From Aeromicrobium terrae (GTDB lineage Bacteria; Actinomycetota; Actinomycetes; Propionibacteriales; Nocardioidaceae), in NCBI RefSeq assembly GCF_008039565.1, contig NZ_VDUX01000004.1:186001-250000 (forward strand): a DNA stretch of 64,000 nt, read 5' to 3'. Within the stretch, counting starts at the first letter, position 1, and each line of letters starts with the position of its first letter. Under the pieces are notes generated by a model. It searched no databases and had not been told where the DNA came from. It was given only the letters and a program-made list of their open reading frames with translations. The position numbers and the translations under genes were made by a program. Below are positions 50,536-58,535 of this stretch, piece by piece.

Positions 50536-51330
50536 ATGTCTGAGACCGCTCCCCACTGCCTCGTCGAGCTCGAGGGCAACACCCTCGTCGTCACCATGAA
50601 CCGCCCGGAGGCGCGCAACGCGCTGTCCGGCGAGATGCTCCAGATCATGAGTGACGCCTGGGACCGGGCGAACGCCGATCCCGACGTGAAGGTCGTCATC
50701 CTCACGGGTGCAGGCGGCTACTTCTGCGCCGGCGCCGACCTCAAGGCGATGACGTCGACGTCGCCGTCGGAGCGGTTCGAGTCCGGCGAGTACGACCCGT
50801 CAGTCATCAAGTCGCTGCTCAAGGGCTTCCGGGTCACGAAGCCGGTCATCGCGGCGGTGGAGGGCCCGGCGATCGCCGGCGGCACCGAGATCCTGCAGGG
50901 CACGGACATCCGCGTCGCCGGCGAGTCGGCGCGGTTCGGCGTCTCCGAGGTGAAGTGGGGCCTCTACCCGCTCGGGGGCTCGGCCGTGCGCCTCGTGCGC
51001 CAGATCCCGTACACCGTCGCGGCCGACCTGCTGCTGACCGGACGCCACATCAAGGCGCCGGAGGCGAAGGAGCTCGGCCTCATCGGCCACGTCGTCCCCG
51101 ACGGCGAGGCGCTCGTCAAGGCCCACGAGATCGCCGACGTCATCGCCGCCAACGGCCCCCTCGCCGTCCAGGCCGTGCTGAAGACCATCCGCGACTCCGA
51201 GGGCAAGCACGAGGACGAGTGCTGGAAGGACGACGCCGCCGTCGGCGCCGCCGTCTTCGCCTCCGACGACGCCAAGGAGGGCCCCCGCGCCTTCATGGAG
51301 AAGCGCGCCCCCCAGTTCCAGGGGAAGTGA
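50536..51330 (+). CDS. echA19: Steroid enoyl-CoA hydratase EchA19
   Basis: 264 residues. The crotonase fold has [10 protein letters not shown] (oxyanion loop), [19 protein letters not shown] and the [16 protein letters not shown] catalytic region. EchA19 hydrates the C22-C23 double bond of steroid enoyl-CoA in cholesterol side-chain breakdown, following FadE26/FadE27. Its position divergent from fadD19 is as in mycobacteria. A large palindromic repeat begins 13 bp after its stop. Confidence 0.92.
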   Translation: MSETAPHCLVELEGNTLVVTMNRPEARNALSGEMLQIMSDAWDRANADPDVKVVILTGAGGYFCAGADLKAMTSTSPSERFESGEYDPSVIKSLLKGFRVTKPVIAAVEGPAIAGGTEILQGTDIRVAGESARFGVSEVKWGLYPLGGSAVRLVRQIPYTVAADLLLTGRHIKAPEAKELGLIGHVVPDGEALVKAHEIADVIAANGPLAVQAVLKTIRDSEGKHEDECWKDDAAVGAAVFASDDAKEGPRAFMEKRAPQFQGK

Positions 51331-51342
51331 CTCACCACCCCT

Positions 51343-51457
51343 CGGTGGTCGAGTAGCGGAGGCCGCCCGCGGCCGGAGCGTATCGAGACCACGTCACCAG
51401 TCAGGTGGTCTCGATACACCCCAGCTCGCTGGCGCTCGCGGAGGCACTCGACCACCG
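51343..51457. repeat. Dispersed repeat B, double palindrome, between echA19 and the sigma factor gene
   Basis: Outer arms CGGTGGTCGAG (51,343-51,353) and CTCGACCACCG (51,447-51,457) and inner arms GTATCGAGACCAC (51,380-51,392) and GTGGTCTCGATAC (51,405-51,417) are perfect inverted repeats. It fills the gap between convergent genes and could act as a two-way terminator. Related single units occur at 60,551 and 60,972. Confidence 0.82.
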
Positions 51458-51461
51458 GGGG

Positions 51462-52316
51462 TCAGTTGACGTCGAGGTCGCGCAACCGCTCCGGGTCGGC
51501 GAGGACGTCGATCTCGGCGATCCGGCCGTCGACGACGGTGAAGGCCATCACCACCTGCACCTTCCCCTTCGGCGCGACGACCGCGCCGGCCAGGCCGTTG
51601 ACGAGCACCGGACGGACGAACGGAGCGAGCTGACGGGTGAGGGCCGCCTGCGACGCGACCTCCTGCGCACCGCGCAGGGTGAGCGTGAGCTGCGGCCGTG
51701 CCGTGCCGCCGTCCGAGCGGAGCACGACGTCCGGGTCGAGCACCGACACCAGCGCCTCGAAGTCCCCCTCGTTGGCGGCGGCGAAGAACGCGTCGACGAC
51801 CTCACGCTGCCGCGCGACGTCCGGGTCGGGGTCGGGCGTCTGACCCCGGACGCGACGGCGCGCGCGACTGGCGAGCTGGCGGGTGGCCTCGGACGAGCGG
51901 TCGACCATCGGCGCGATCTCGTCGAACGGGACCCCGAACATGTCGTGCAGCACGAACGCGAGCCGCTCCGGCGGCGTGAGCGACTCCAGCACGACGAGCA
52001 GCGCCAGGCCGACTCCGTCCGCCATGACCGCCGTCTCCTCCGGATCAGGTCCAGATTCCTCGGTGATGATCGGGTCCGGGACGTGCACCTCGCGACGCGT
52101 CCGTCGTGCGCGCAGCTGGTCGAGGCACACGCGTGCGACGACCGTGGTCAGCCAGGCACCCAGGTTCTCCACGGCCGACGTGTCGGTGCGGTTCATGCGC
52201 AGCCAGGCGTCCTGCACGGCGTCGTCCGCGTCCGCGGCGGAACCGAGCATCCGGTACGCCACCGCCCTCAGCTGGGGCCGGTGGGCCTCGAAGTCCTGTT
52301 CGGTCATCACCTTCAT
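51462..52316 (-). CDS. ECF41-type sigma factor with C-terminal SnoaL-like domain
   Basis: 284 residues from ATG 52,314-52,316. Sigma region 2 (AYRMLGSAADADDAVQDAWL), region 4 (LTPPERLAFVLHDMFGVPFD) and a C-terminal NTF2/SnoaL-like domain (REVVDAFFAAANEGDFEAL) identify the ECF41 group. The last segment LADPERLRDLD resembles the NPDKL motif that modulates ECF41 activity. The sigma factor is regulated by its own C-terminal domain rather than by an anti-sigma factor. It is divergent from a DoxX-family gene, the usual partner of ECF41 factors, across a promoter palindrome. Confidence 0.9.
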   Translation of the reverse strand: MKVMTEQDFEAHRPQLRAVAYRMLGSAADADDAVQDAWLRMNRTDTSAVENLGAWLTTVVARVCLDQLRARRTRREVHVPDPIITEESGPDPEETAVMADGVGLALLVVLESLTPPERLAFVLHDMFGVPFDEIAPMVDRSSEATRQLASRARRRVRGQTPDPDPDVARQREVVDAFFAAANEGDFEALVSVLDPDVVLRSDGGTARPQLTLTLRGAQEVASQAALTRQLAPFVRPVLVNGLAGAVVAPKGKVQVVMAFTVVDGRIAEIDVLADPERLRDLDVN

Positions 52317-52324
52317 GTCTAGAC

Positions 52325-52376
52325 GACGCGCGGGAAGGGCGGAATGTGACCGGCCAGACACCCAGACCGGTCACAT
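52325..52376. promoter_or_regulatory. ECF41-type divergent promoter with perfect palindrome
   Basis: On the minus strand GGTCACA (52,345-52,351) is followed after 16 bp by CGTC (52,325-52,328), close to the ECF41 consensus TGTCACA/CGTC, and leads to the sigma gene. A 10 bp perfect palindrome ATGTGACCGG / CCGGTCACAT (52,344-52,353 and 52,367-52,376) places the same -35 box on the other strand facing doxX. The plus-strand -10 match is weaker (CGTA, 19 bp spacing). Confidence 0.6.
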
Positions 52377-52403
52377 CATCCGGCGGCCGCGAGTCGTAGG
52401 GGC

Positions 52404-52751
52404 ATGAACACTCTCAACCAGATCATCGTCATCGCTGCTGCCGGCTGGGTCGGCTTCTCCGCGTACGCCATCTGGGCGCGCCTCGGCTTCGTCGTCGACA
52501 ACATCGAGGCCTACGGCGTGCCCGAACGCTGGTGGCCGTGGCTCGGCACCGTCAAGGCGCTGGGTGCGGTCGGCCTGCTGGTCGGTCTCGCCGTCCCCGC
52601 GGTCGGCGTCGCGGCCGCCGTCGGCCTCGTCCTGTACTTCGTCGGCGCCGTCGTCACCGTCCTGCACGCGCACGCGTACAGCCACGTCCCGTTCCCGCTG
52701 CTCTACCTCACCCCGGCCGCGGTGGCCGGTGCCCTCATCGCCGCCGCGTGA
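52404..52751 (+). CDS. DoxX-family membrane protein
   Basis: 115 residues with about four hydrophobic segments (IIVIAAAGWVGFSAYAIW, VKALGAVGLLVGLAVPAVGV, AVGLVLYFVGAVVTVLHAHA, LTPAAVAGALIAAA). The conserved FSAYAIWARLGF...KALGAVGLLVG pattern is typical of DoxX-like proteins. ECF41 sigma factors commonly control a neighbouring DoxX or oxidoreductase gene. It is divergent from the sigma gene with 87 bp between starts. Its stop directly abuts the stop of the convergent acyl-CoA synthetase gene. Confidence 0.85.
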   Translation: MNTLNQIIVIAAAGWVGFSAYAIWARLGFVVDNIEAYGVPERWWPWLGTVKALGAVGLLVGLAVPAVGVAAAVGLVLYFVGAVVTVLHAHAYSHVPFPLLYLTPAAVAGALIAAA

Positions 52752-54308
52752 TCAGCCGACGCTGCGGTCGCCGGTCCAGAACTGGGCGCGGAGGGCCTTC
52801 TTGTCGGGCTTGCCGAGCGGGGTGAGGGGCAGCGCGTCGACGGCGATGACCTGTTTCGGCGACTGCACCGAGCCCTTGCGGTCCTTCACGGACGCCTGGA
52901 TCTCGGCGACCACGTCGTCGGTGAGCTCGGCGCCCTCGCGCAGCACGACGATCGCGGTGACCGCCTCGCCGAACTTCTCGTGCGGGGTGCCGATGACGCC
53001 GACCTGCGCGACGGCCGGGTGCTCGCCGATGACGTCCTCGACCTCGCGCGGGAAGACGTTGAAGCCGCCCGTCACGATCATGTCCTTTACGCGGTCGACG
53101 ATGAACCAGAAGCCGTCCTCGTCCTCGCGGGCGATGTCGCCGGTGTGCAGCCAGCCGTCGCGGAACGTCTCGGCCGTCTCCTTCGGCTTGTTCCAGTAGC
53201 CGGCGGCCAGCACCGGGCCGGCGACGCAGATCTCGCCGGGCTCACCCTGCGGGACGGGCTGGCCGTCCTCGCCGAGCAGGGCGGTGCGCAGGAACGCGCT
53301 CGGCCGGCCGCAGCTCGCAAGGCGCTCGGGCGTGTGATCGCCCTTGGCCAGGTACGAGATCACCATCGGGCACTCGGACTGGCCGAAGTACTGCGCGAAG
53401 ATCGGGCCGAACCGGTCGATCGCCTCGGCCAGCCGCGTCGGGTTGATCGCCGACGCGCCGTAGTAGACGGTCTCCAGGCTGGACAGGTCGCGGGTGCGCG
53501 AGTCCGGATGGTCCATCAGCGCGTAGAGCATGCTCGGCACGAGCATCGTCGCGGTGATCTTCTCCTTCTCGATGGTCTCGAGCACCGTCGCCGGGTCGAA
53601 CCCCGGCAGGACGACGAGCTTGCCGCCCTTCGCCACCGTCGGCGCGAAGAACGCGGCACCGGCGTGCGAGAGCGGCGTGCAGATCAGGAACACCGGGGCT
53701 TCCGGCCACTCCCACTCGGCCAGCTGCACCTGCGTCATCGCGGCGATGCTCGACGCGGTGCCGATGACGCCCTTCGGCTCGCCGGTGGTTCCGCCGGTGT
53801 AGGTGATGCCGACGACGTGGTCCGGCGCGAGGTCCTTCGCCACCAGCGGTGTCGCCTCGTAGGTGGCGGCCTTCTCGGCGAGGTCGTCGATGGTGATGAC
53901 GGTCTCGAGCGACGGGACCTTGGCCTTCAGGTCCTCCGCGCGCTCGAGGAACTTCGGGATGTTGTCGACGATCAGCGCGGTGGCGCCCGCGTCGGTGAGC
54001 ACGTAGGCGTGGTCGTCCAGCGACCCCAGCGGGTGCAGCGCGGTGCGCCGGTAGCCCTGGGTCTGGCCGGCGCCGATGAGGAACAGCACCTCCGGCCGGT
54101 TCGCGGCGAGCAGGCCGACGGCCGTGCCCGTCCCGGCGCCCAGCTCCTCGAGCGCCTGCACGTAGCGGCTCATCTGCTCGGTCATCTCCCGGCCGGTGAT
54201 CGTCCGGTCGCCGAGCTGCATCACCTCGGCGTCGCGGTGCCGGCGCAGGGAGTGCAGGAGCATCTGGCCCGAGTGCGGGCCGCGGTACAGGTCTTCGTCG
54301 CGGGACAT
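52752..54308 (-). CDS. Acyl-CoA synthetase (AMP-binding), FadD family
   Basis: 518 residues. The AMP-binding signature is GITYTGGTTGEPKGVI, with AQYFGQSECPM, the DxxHTGD-type LHTGDIAREDEDGFWF, and the C-terminal lysine in LPLTPLGKPDKKAL. It activates an acid to its CoA ester; the acid is not identified. A perfect KstR-type operator 11 bp upstream and a TAGTCT box 6 bp before the ATG place it in the steroid regulon with a leaderless start. Candidates are a steroid side-chain or ring-derived acid. It does not match FadD17 or FadD19. Confidence 0.88.
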   Translation of the reverse strand: MSRDEDLYRGPHSGQMLLHSLRRHRDAEVMQLGDRTITGREMTEQMSRYVQALEELGAGTGTAVGLLAANRPEVLFLIGAGQTQGYRRTALHPLGSLDDHAYVLTDAGATALIVDNIPKFLERAEDLKAKVPSLETVITIDDLAEKAATYEATPLVAKDLAPDHVVGITYTGGTTGEPKGVIGTASSIAAMTQVQLAEWEWPEAPVFLICTPLSHAGAAFFAPTVAKGGKLVVLPGFDPATVLETIEKEKITATMLVPSMLYALMDHPDSRTRDLSSLETVYYGASAINPTRLAEAIDRFGPIFAQYFGQSECPMVISYLAKGDHTPERLASCGRPSAFLRTALLGEDGQPVPQGEPGEICVAGPVLAAGYWNKPKETAETFRDGWLHTGDIAREDEDGFWFIVDRVKDMIVTGGFNVFPREVEDVIGEHPAVAQVGVIGTPHEKFGEAVTAIVVLREGAELTDDVVAEIQASVKDRKGSVQSPKQVIAVDALPLTPLGKPDKKALRAQFWTGDRSVG

Positions 54309-54318
54309 GGCTCGAGAC

Positions 54319-54332
54319 TAGAACGTGTTCTA
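54319..54332. promoter_or_regulatory. KstR-type operator upstream of the FadD-family gene
   Basis: TAGAACGTGTTCTA is a perfect match to the KstR palindrome. Minus-strand TAGTCT (54,315-54,320) overlaps its left end as the likely -10 box. The neighbouring operon on the right (from 55,874) reads toward this site and ends 18 bp away. Confidence 0.85.
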
Positions 54333-54349
54333 TCTAGGTGGCAACGCGG

Positions 54350-55060
54350 TCACAGCACGGAGTCGGCGACCATCATCCCGATCACCACGCCGATCGCCGA
54401 CCCCACGACCAGGACGGCCAGCCAGAGCCACGCGGCCAGGACGCGCTGCGGTGCGGAGGTCTCCTCGGCGGGTGCCGACGGGTCCGCCGACCCGTACGCC
54501 GGGTCGCCCAGCGTCGACCGGACGAACGGGACCTTCGCCCGGACCAGCGGGGCCTCGAACATGGACGGGGGCTTCTCGCCGCCGGCTCGCACCAGGTAGC
54601 CGCCGATGCCGATCCCGGCGACGACGAGCCCGCCGAGCGCCATGAACCAGAACAGGACCCCGCAGACGATCCACCCGACGGCGCCGTCCATGTTCTCGGG
54701 CGGGTCGATGCCGAGCTGCAGGAAGTTGAAGCCGAGCGCCCCGAACAGGGCGGCCCACAACAGGGGACCGACGCCGGACACGTCGTCGGCGTACCAGCCG
54801 GACGCGACGACCAGGAAAAAGGCGACGACGAGCCCGGCGACGACGCCCCCGATCAGGAGCGCGGTCTGGCCGTCGCCGCACACCTGGTCCGGATTGATCT
54901 GGTACGGCCCGCCGCTGGCGCAGTAGCCGCCGTTCTCGATCATCACGTCGCGCATGGCACGGTAGACGCACGTCAGTGCGACCGCGAAGCCCGCCGCGGT
55001 GACCAGGACGGCGGCCAACGGGACCGGCCGGACGCCCTGCCGATCGGTCCCGTCCGCCAT
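54350..55060 (-). CDS. Multi-pass membrane protein, function unknown
   Basis: 236 residues. Five hydrophobic segments are visible: PLAAVLVTAAGFAVALTCVY, LLIGGVVAGLVVAFFLVV, VGPLLWAALFGALGFNF, GVLFWFMALGGLVVAGIGI and LWLAVLVVGSAIGVVIGMM. A cysteine pair in GGYCASGG and QVCGDG faces one side and could form a disulphide. A hydrophilic loop (about 160-200) precedes the last helix. I do not recognise a family. It is the last of three genes (with 55,060 and 55,470) under or near the KstR-type site at 55,966, and its start shares a base with the previous stop. Confidence 0.75.
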   Translation of the reverse strand: MADGTDRQGVRPVPLAAVLVTAAGFAVALTCVYRAMRDVMIENGGYCASGGPYQINPDQVCGDGQTALLIGGVVAGLVVAFFLVVASGWYADDVSGVGPLLWAALFGALGFNFLQLGIDPPENMDGAVGWIVCGVLFWFMALGGLVVAGIGIGGYLVRAGGEKPPSMFEAPLVRAKVPFVRSTLGDPAYGSADPSAPAEETSAPQRVLAAWLWLAVLVVGSAIGVVIGMMVADSVL

Positions 55061-55467
55061 CAGAGCGCCAGGGAGCCGGCCCAGTCGATCCAGCCGATCG
55101 TCGGATCAGCCGGGTCGACCTTGAGCTTCACCTGCTGTCCGGCGACGGCCTTCGCGAGGTACACCTGCTCGACGACCTGCGTCACCGTGAGCGGGTACGG
55201 GACGCCGCCCTCGGGGAACACGGTGAGCTCGATGGCCAGCGTCGGCTGGAAGTTCACCATGGCCCCGGTCTGCGCAACGTTGACGATCGAGCCGGTGGCG
55301 TCCTTGCCGGTCAGCGCGAGGTTGGCCGCCTGCGTCTGCTGCGCCATCATCTCGTTGGCAGCCGCCATCTGGCCCATCGCGTTCTTCATCTGGGCGCCGG
55401 GGTCGAAGTCCTTGCTGATCTCCTTGGCCTGCTTGTTCAGGTCGTTGATGCTCTTGAAGAACCCCAC
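55060..55467 (-). CDS. Small hydrophilic protein, function unknown
   Basis: 135 residues from GTG 55,465-55,467. The N-terminal half is helical (FFKSINDLNKQAKEISKDFD then MGQMAAANEMMAQQTQAANL) with many Met, Gln and Ala residues. The C-terminal half is beta-rich (IVNVAQTGAMVNFQPTLAIE, EQVYLAKAVAGQQVKLKVDP). The pattern recalls proteins linked with the SHOCT/membrane-adaptor type, but I cannot name it. It lies 2 bp after the previous gene and overlaps the membrane protein gene. The trio probably works together. Confidence 0.72.
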   Translation of the reverse strand: MGFFKSINDLNKQAKEISKDFDPGAQMKNAMGQMAAANEMMAQQTQAANLALTGKDATGSIVNVAQTGAMVNFQPTLAIELTVFPEGGVPYPLTVTQVVEQVYLAKAVAGQQVKLKVDPADPTIGWIDWAGSLAL

Positions 55468-55469
55468 CG

Positions 55470-55874
55470 TCAGCCCCCCATGTAGAGCTGGTTGAAGCGC
55501 TGCCCGACGGCGGTGCCGCCCTGCATGCGCTGGCCCCAGCCGGCGGCCGCGGCGTCCCAGTCCTCCGCGCTGATGCCCACTGCGAGGGCGGCGGCGTGGG
55601 CCTGGGCCGGGTCGGCGGCGGCTGCCCCGAGGGACTTGCAGACGGACGCGTACTGCTCCAACGTCACGCCGTTGATCGGCTCGAAGTCGCCCTCCTGGGA
55701 CTCGGCCGCGGCGGTGTTCGCCGCCATCGCCTGCTGCTGGGCCTGCATCGCCGCTGCCTGCTGCGCGGCAGCCATCTCCTGGGCCTGCGCCCCCATCTGC
55801 TGCGCCTGCTTGATCATGTCGGGCGCCTGCTCGACGACGTTCTTCATGTCCTTGAACTGCTTGAACATCCCCAT
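55470..55874 (-). CDS. Gln/Ala-rich coiled-coil protein, function unknown
   Basis: 134 residues from ATG 55,872-55,874, preceded by GGGAG; an upstream in-frame start would add 16 residues. The N-terminal half is a long predicted helix rich in Met, Gln and Ala (VVEQAPDMIKQAQQMGAQAQ), likely a coiled coil. The C-terminal half (GVTLEQYASVCKSLGAAAAD, ISAEDWDAAAAGWGQRM) has a helical repeat. The paralogous N-terminal helix of the next gene suggests the two proteins interact. It is first of three genes 91 bp from the KstR-type operator on the minus side. Confidence 0.74.
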   Translation of the reverse strand: MGMFKQFKDMKNVVEQAPDMIKQAQQMGAQAQEMAAAQQAAAMQAQQQAMAANTAAAESQEGDFEPINGVTLEQYASVCKSLGAAAADPAQAHAAALAVGISAEDWDAAAAGWGQRMQGGTAVGQRFNQLYMGG

Positions 55875-55965
55875 CGGAAACTCCCTGCGTTCGAGGGGCA
55901 AGGACGCCCCTGATCCGCGCAATGTACTCCCGCGAAAGGTGCACCGAGAACCAAACGAGAATTAG

Positions 55966-55979
55966 TAGAACGTGTTCTA
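55966..55979. promoter_or_regulatory. KstR-type operator upstream of kstD
   Basis: TAGAACGTGTTCTA is a perfect match. A -10-like TATCCT (55,978-55,983) overlaps its right end and lies 6 bp before the kstD ATG, which implies a leaderless start. The divergent small-gene operon on the left could be co-regulated. Confidence 0.85.
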
Positions 55980-55989
55980 TCCTGGGCCG

Positions 55990-57495
55990 ATGCACGACGT
56001 CGTGGTGGTCGGATCCGGTGGCGGCGCAATGATCGGCGCCTACCTCGCACAGCACGCGGGATTGTCCACGGTGGTGCTCGAGCGCACCGACCTCGTCGGC
56101 GGCACGTCGGCCTACTCCGGCGGCGCGTGCTGGCTCCCGGGGTCGGACGTCCAGCAGCGGGCCGGCATCGGCGACTCCACCGAGTCCGCCCGCGCGTTCC
56201 TCGAGGCCCTGCTCCCGCCGGGCGACCACCCGCTCGTCGACACGTTCCTCGACGAGGCTCCGCGTCTCGTGGCGGCGCTCGAGGCCGACGAGCTCTTCGA
56301 CTTCGAGTGGCTGCCGTTCCCCGAGTACTTCGACGCGCCCGGCCGGGCGACGATGGGCCGCTCGATCCAGCCGGTCAACGTCAAGCGCGACGAGCTGCCC
56401 GCGGAGGCCGCGTCGCTGGTGCGGCCGCCGGTCGAGCGCGACCGCGTCGGTGCCGGCGGACGCAACACCCTCAGCGGCGGGCAGTCGCTGATCGGACGCT
56501 CCCTCGCCGCGTTCCTCCGCGACGGGGGCACCGTCCGCACCGGCCACCACGTCACCGGCTTCGTCGTCGAGGACGGTCGGGTGGTCGGGGTCGAGGCGAC
56601 CACGCCCGACGGCCCGATCGAGGTGCGGGCCCGGCTCGGCGTCCTCGCGGCGGCCGGCGGGTTCGAGGGCAACCAGGCGCTCCGCGAGGAGCGCGGCGTG
56701 CCCGGCGACGCCGAGTGGTCCATGGCACCGCGCGGCACCAACCAGGGCGAGCTGATCGACGCCGGCGCCGCGATCGGCGCCCGGGTCGCGAACCTCGACC
56801 AGGGCTGGTTCTGCCCGGGCCTCGCCCAGCCGGACGGCGGCGGCTCCTTCACCCTCGGGTTCCGCAGCGGCGTGATGGTCGACGCGAACGGACGCCGCTA
56901 CGCCAACGAGTGCCTGCCGTACGACCGGTTCGGCCGCGAGATGGCGAAGTCCCCCGACCGCATCCCGTCCTACCTCGTCTTCGACTCCCGCGAGGGCGGC
57001 CGGCTGCCGGCGATCGCGATGCCCGAGGGCGACCCGGAGGAGCACCTCGCCGCCGGCACCTGGGTCCGCGCCGACACCCTCGCCGAGCTCGCAGACCGGC
57101 TCGGGCTGGCCGACCTGGAGGCCACCGTGAAGCGCTTCAACGCGTTCGTCGACACCGGGGTCGACGAGGACTTCGGCCGCGGGTCCGACGAGTACGACGT
57201 GTTCTTCGCCGGCGGCCCCGGCCCCAACAAGGCGTTGGTGGAGGTCGACCAGCCGCCGTTCTACGCCGCTCGGTTCGTGCTCTCCGACCTCGGCACGAAG
57301 GGCGGACTCGTCACCGACGAGCACGGCCGGGTCGTGAGCACGGGCGGCGAGCCGATCCCGGGCCTGTACGCCGCGGGCAACACCGCCGCGTCGATCATGG
57401 GCGCGCTCTACCCCGCGCCGGGCGTGCCGCTGGGCACCGCGATGGTGTTCGCGTCACGAGCGGTGCAGCACCTCGTCGAGGAGGCAGGCGCATGA
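55990..57495 (+). CDS. kstD: 3-ketosteroid Delta1-dehydrogenase KstD
   Basis: 501 residues. The FAD motif VVVVGSGGGAMIGAYLA (about 4-20) is followed by ERTDLVGGTSAYSGGACWLP. The C-terminal region has ALYPAPGVPLGTAMVFA: Tyr474 and Gly478 keep the Y-x3-G spacing of the Tyr/Gly pair that binds the steroid 3-keto group in Rhodococcus KstD. It introduces the C1-C2 double bond in ring A, which with KshA/KshB leads to ring B opening. The ATG at 55,990 is chosen over a start inside the operator. Its stop overlaps the next gene by 4 bp. Confidence 0.88.
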   Translation: MHDVVVVGSGGGAMIGAYLAQHAGLSTVVLERTDLVGGTSAYSGGACWLPGSDVQQRAGIGDSTESARAFLEALLPPGDHPLVDTFLDEAPRLVAALEADELFDFEWLPFPEYFDAPGRATMGRSIQPVNVKRDELPAEAASLVRPPVERDRVGAGGRNTLSGGQSLIGRSLAAFLRDGGTVRTGHHVTGFVVEDGRVVGVEATTPDGPIEVRARLGVLAAAGGFEGNQALREERGVPGDAEWSMAPRGTNQGELIDAGAAIGARVANLDQGWFCPGLAQPDGGGSFTLGFRSGVMVDANGRRYANECLPYDRFGREMAKSPDRIPSYLVFDSREGGRLPAIAMPEGDPEEHLAAGTWVRADTLAELADRLGLADLEATVKRFNAFVDTGVDEDFGRGSDEYDVFFAGGPGPNKALVEVDQPPFYAARFVLSDLGTKGGLVTDEHGRVVSTGGEPIPGLYAAGNTAASIMGALYPAPGVPLGTAMVFASRAVQHLVEEAGA

Positions 57496-58535
57496 CCGAT
57501 CCCCTGCGCGTCATCCAGTGGACCACCGGCAACATCGGCCGCCGCTCGCTGCACGCGATCATCGAGCGCGACGACCTGGAGCTCGCCGGCGTCTACGCGC
57601 ACGGCGCGGACAAGGTCGGCGTCGACGCGGGTGTGCTCGCGCACCACCCGTCCACGACCGGCGTCCTGGCCACCGACGACGTCGACGCGCTGATCGCCCT
57701 GGCGCCCGACGCCTGCGTCTACAACCCGCTGTGGTCGTCGACCGACGAGCTGGTGCGGCTGCTCGAGGCCGGGATCAACGTCTGCACGACGGCCGGCTGG
57801 ATCAACGGCACCAAGCTCGACCCGGCCGAGCGAGCCCGGGTCGAGGACGCCTGCAAGCGCGGCGGCTCGTCGATCTACGGCAGCGGCGCCCACCCGGGCA
57901 TGACCAACATCGTCGCGCTGACGTTGTCGGCCAGCTGCGCGCGCGTCGACGGCATCCGCATCACCGAGTCGGTCGACTGCTCCACCTACGCGTCGGCCGA
58001 GACGCAGTCCGCGATGGGCTTCGGCCAGGACCCGGAGACGCCCGGCCTCGCCGAGAGCGTCCGCCGCGAGAGCGAGGTCTTCGCCGAGTCCGTCGCGATG
58101 ATGGCCGACGCGATGGACGTGACGCTCGACCGCATCGACTTCGACGTCACGTTCACCGCCGCCACCGGCGACTCCGACCTCGGCTTCATGAAGATCCCGG
58201 CCGGCACCGTCGGCAGCGTCTACGGCTACCACCGCGGCTGGCTCGGCGAGCGGCCGTTCATCGAGGTCGGCTTCAACTGGACGATGGGCGACCAGGTCGT
58301 GCCGCCCAAGCCGCTCAAGCACGGCCACGACGTCCAGGTGTTCGGCGCGCCGAACATGCGCACGATCATCCACTGCCTCCCGCACGACGACTGGGACGAG
58401 GAGGGCTTCATGGGGCTCGGCATGATCTACACCGCGATGCCGGTCACCAACGCGGTGCCGAGCGTCGTCGCCGCTTCGCCGGGCATCGTGACCCTCGCCG
58501 ACCTGCCGGTCGTGACCGGTCGGGCCCGCCGGTGA
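57492..58535 (+). CDS. NAD(P)-binding oxidoreductase, dihydrodipicolinate reductase-like
   Basis: 347 residues. The N-terminal Rossmann motif is VIQWTTGNIGRRSLHAIIER, then VCTTAGWINGTK and GAHPGMTNIVALTLSA. The architecture is that of the 2,4-diaminopentanoate dehydrogenase/DapB-like N-terminal family, members of which occur in mycobacterial lipid and steroid regulons. The start overlaps the kstD stop (ATGA), so it is co-regulated. The substrate is unknown; an NAD(P)-linked reduction of a ring or side-chain intermediate is possible. Confidence 0.83.
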   Translation: MTDPLRVIQWTTGNIGRRSLHAIIERDDLELAGVYAHGADKVGVDAGVLAHHPSTTGVLATDDVDALIALAPDACVYNPLWSSTDELVRLLEAGINVCTTAGWINGTKLDPAERARVEDACKRGGSSIYGSGAHPGMTNIVALTLSASCARVDGIRITESVDCSTYASAETQSAMGFGQDPETPGLAESVRRESEVFAESVAMMADAMDVTLDRIDFDVTFTAATGDSDLGFMKIPAGTVGSVYGYHRGWLGERPFIEVGFNWTMGDQVVPPKPLKHGHDVQVFGAPNMRTIIHCLPHDDWDEEGFMGLGMIYTAMPVTNAVPSVVAASPGIVTLADLPVVTGRARR

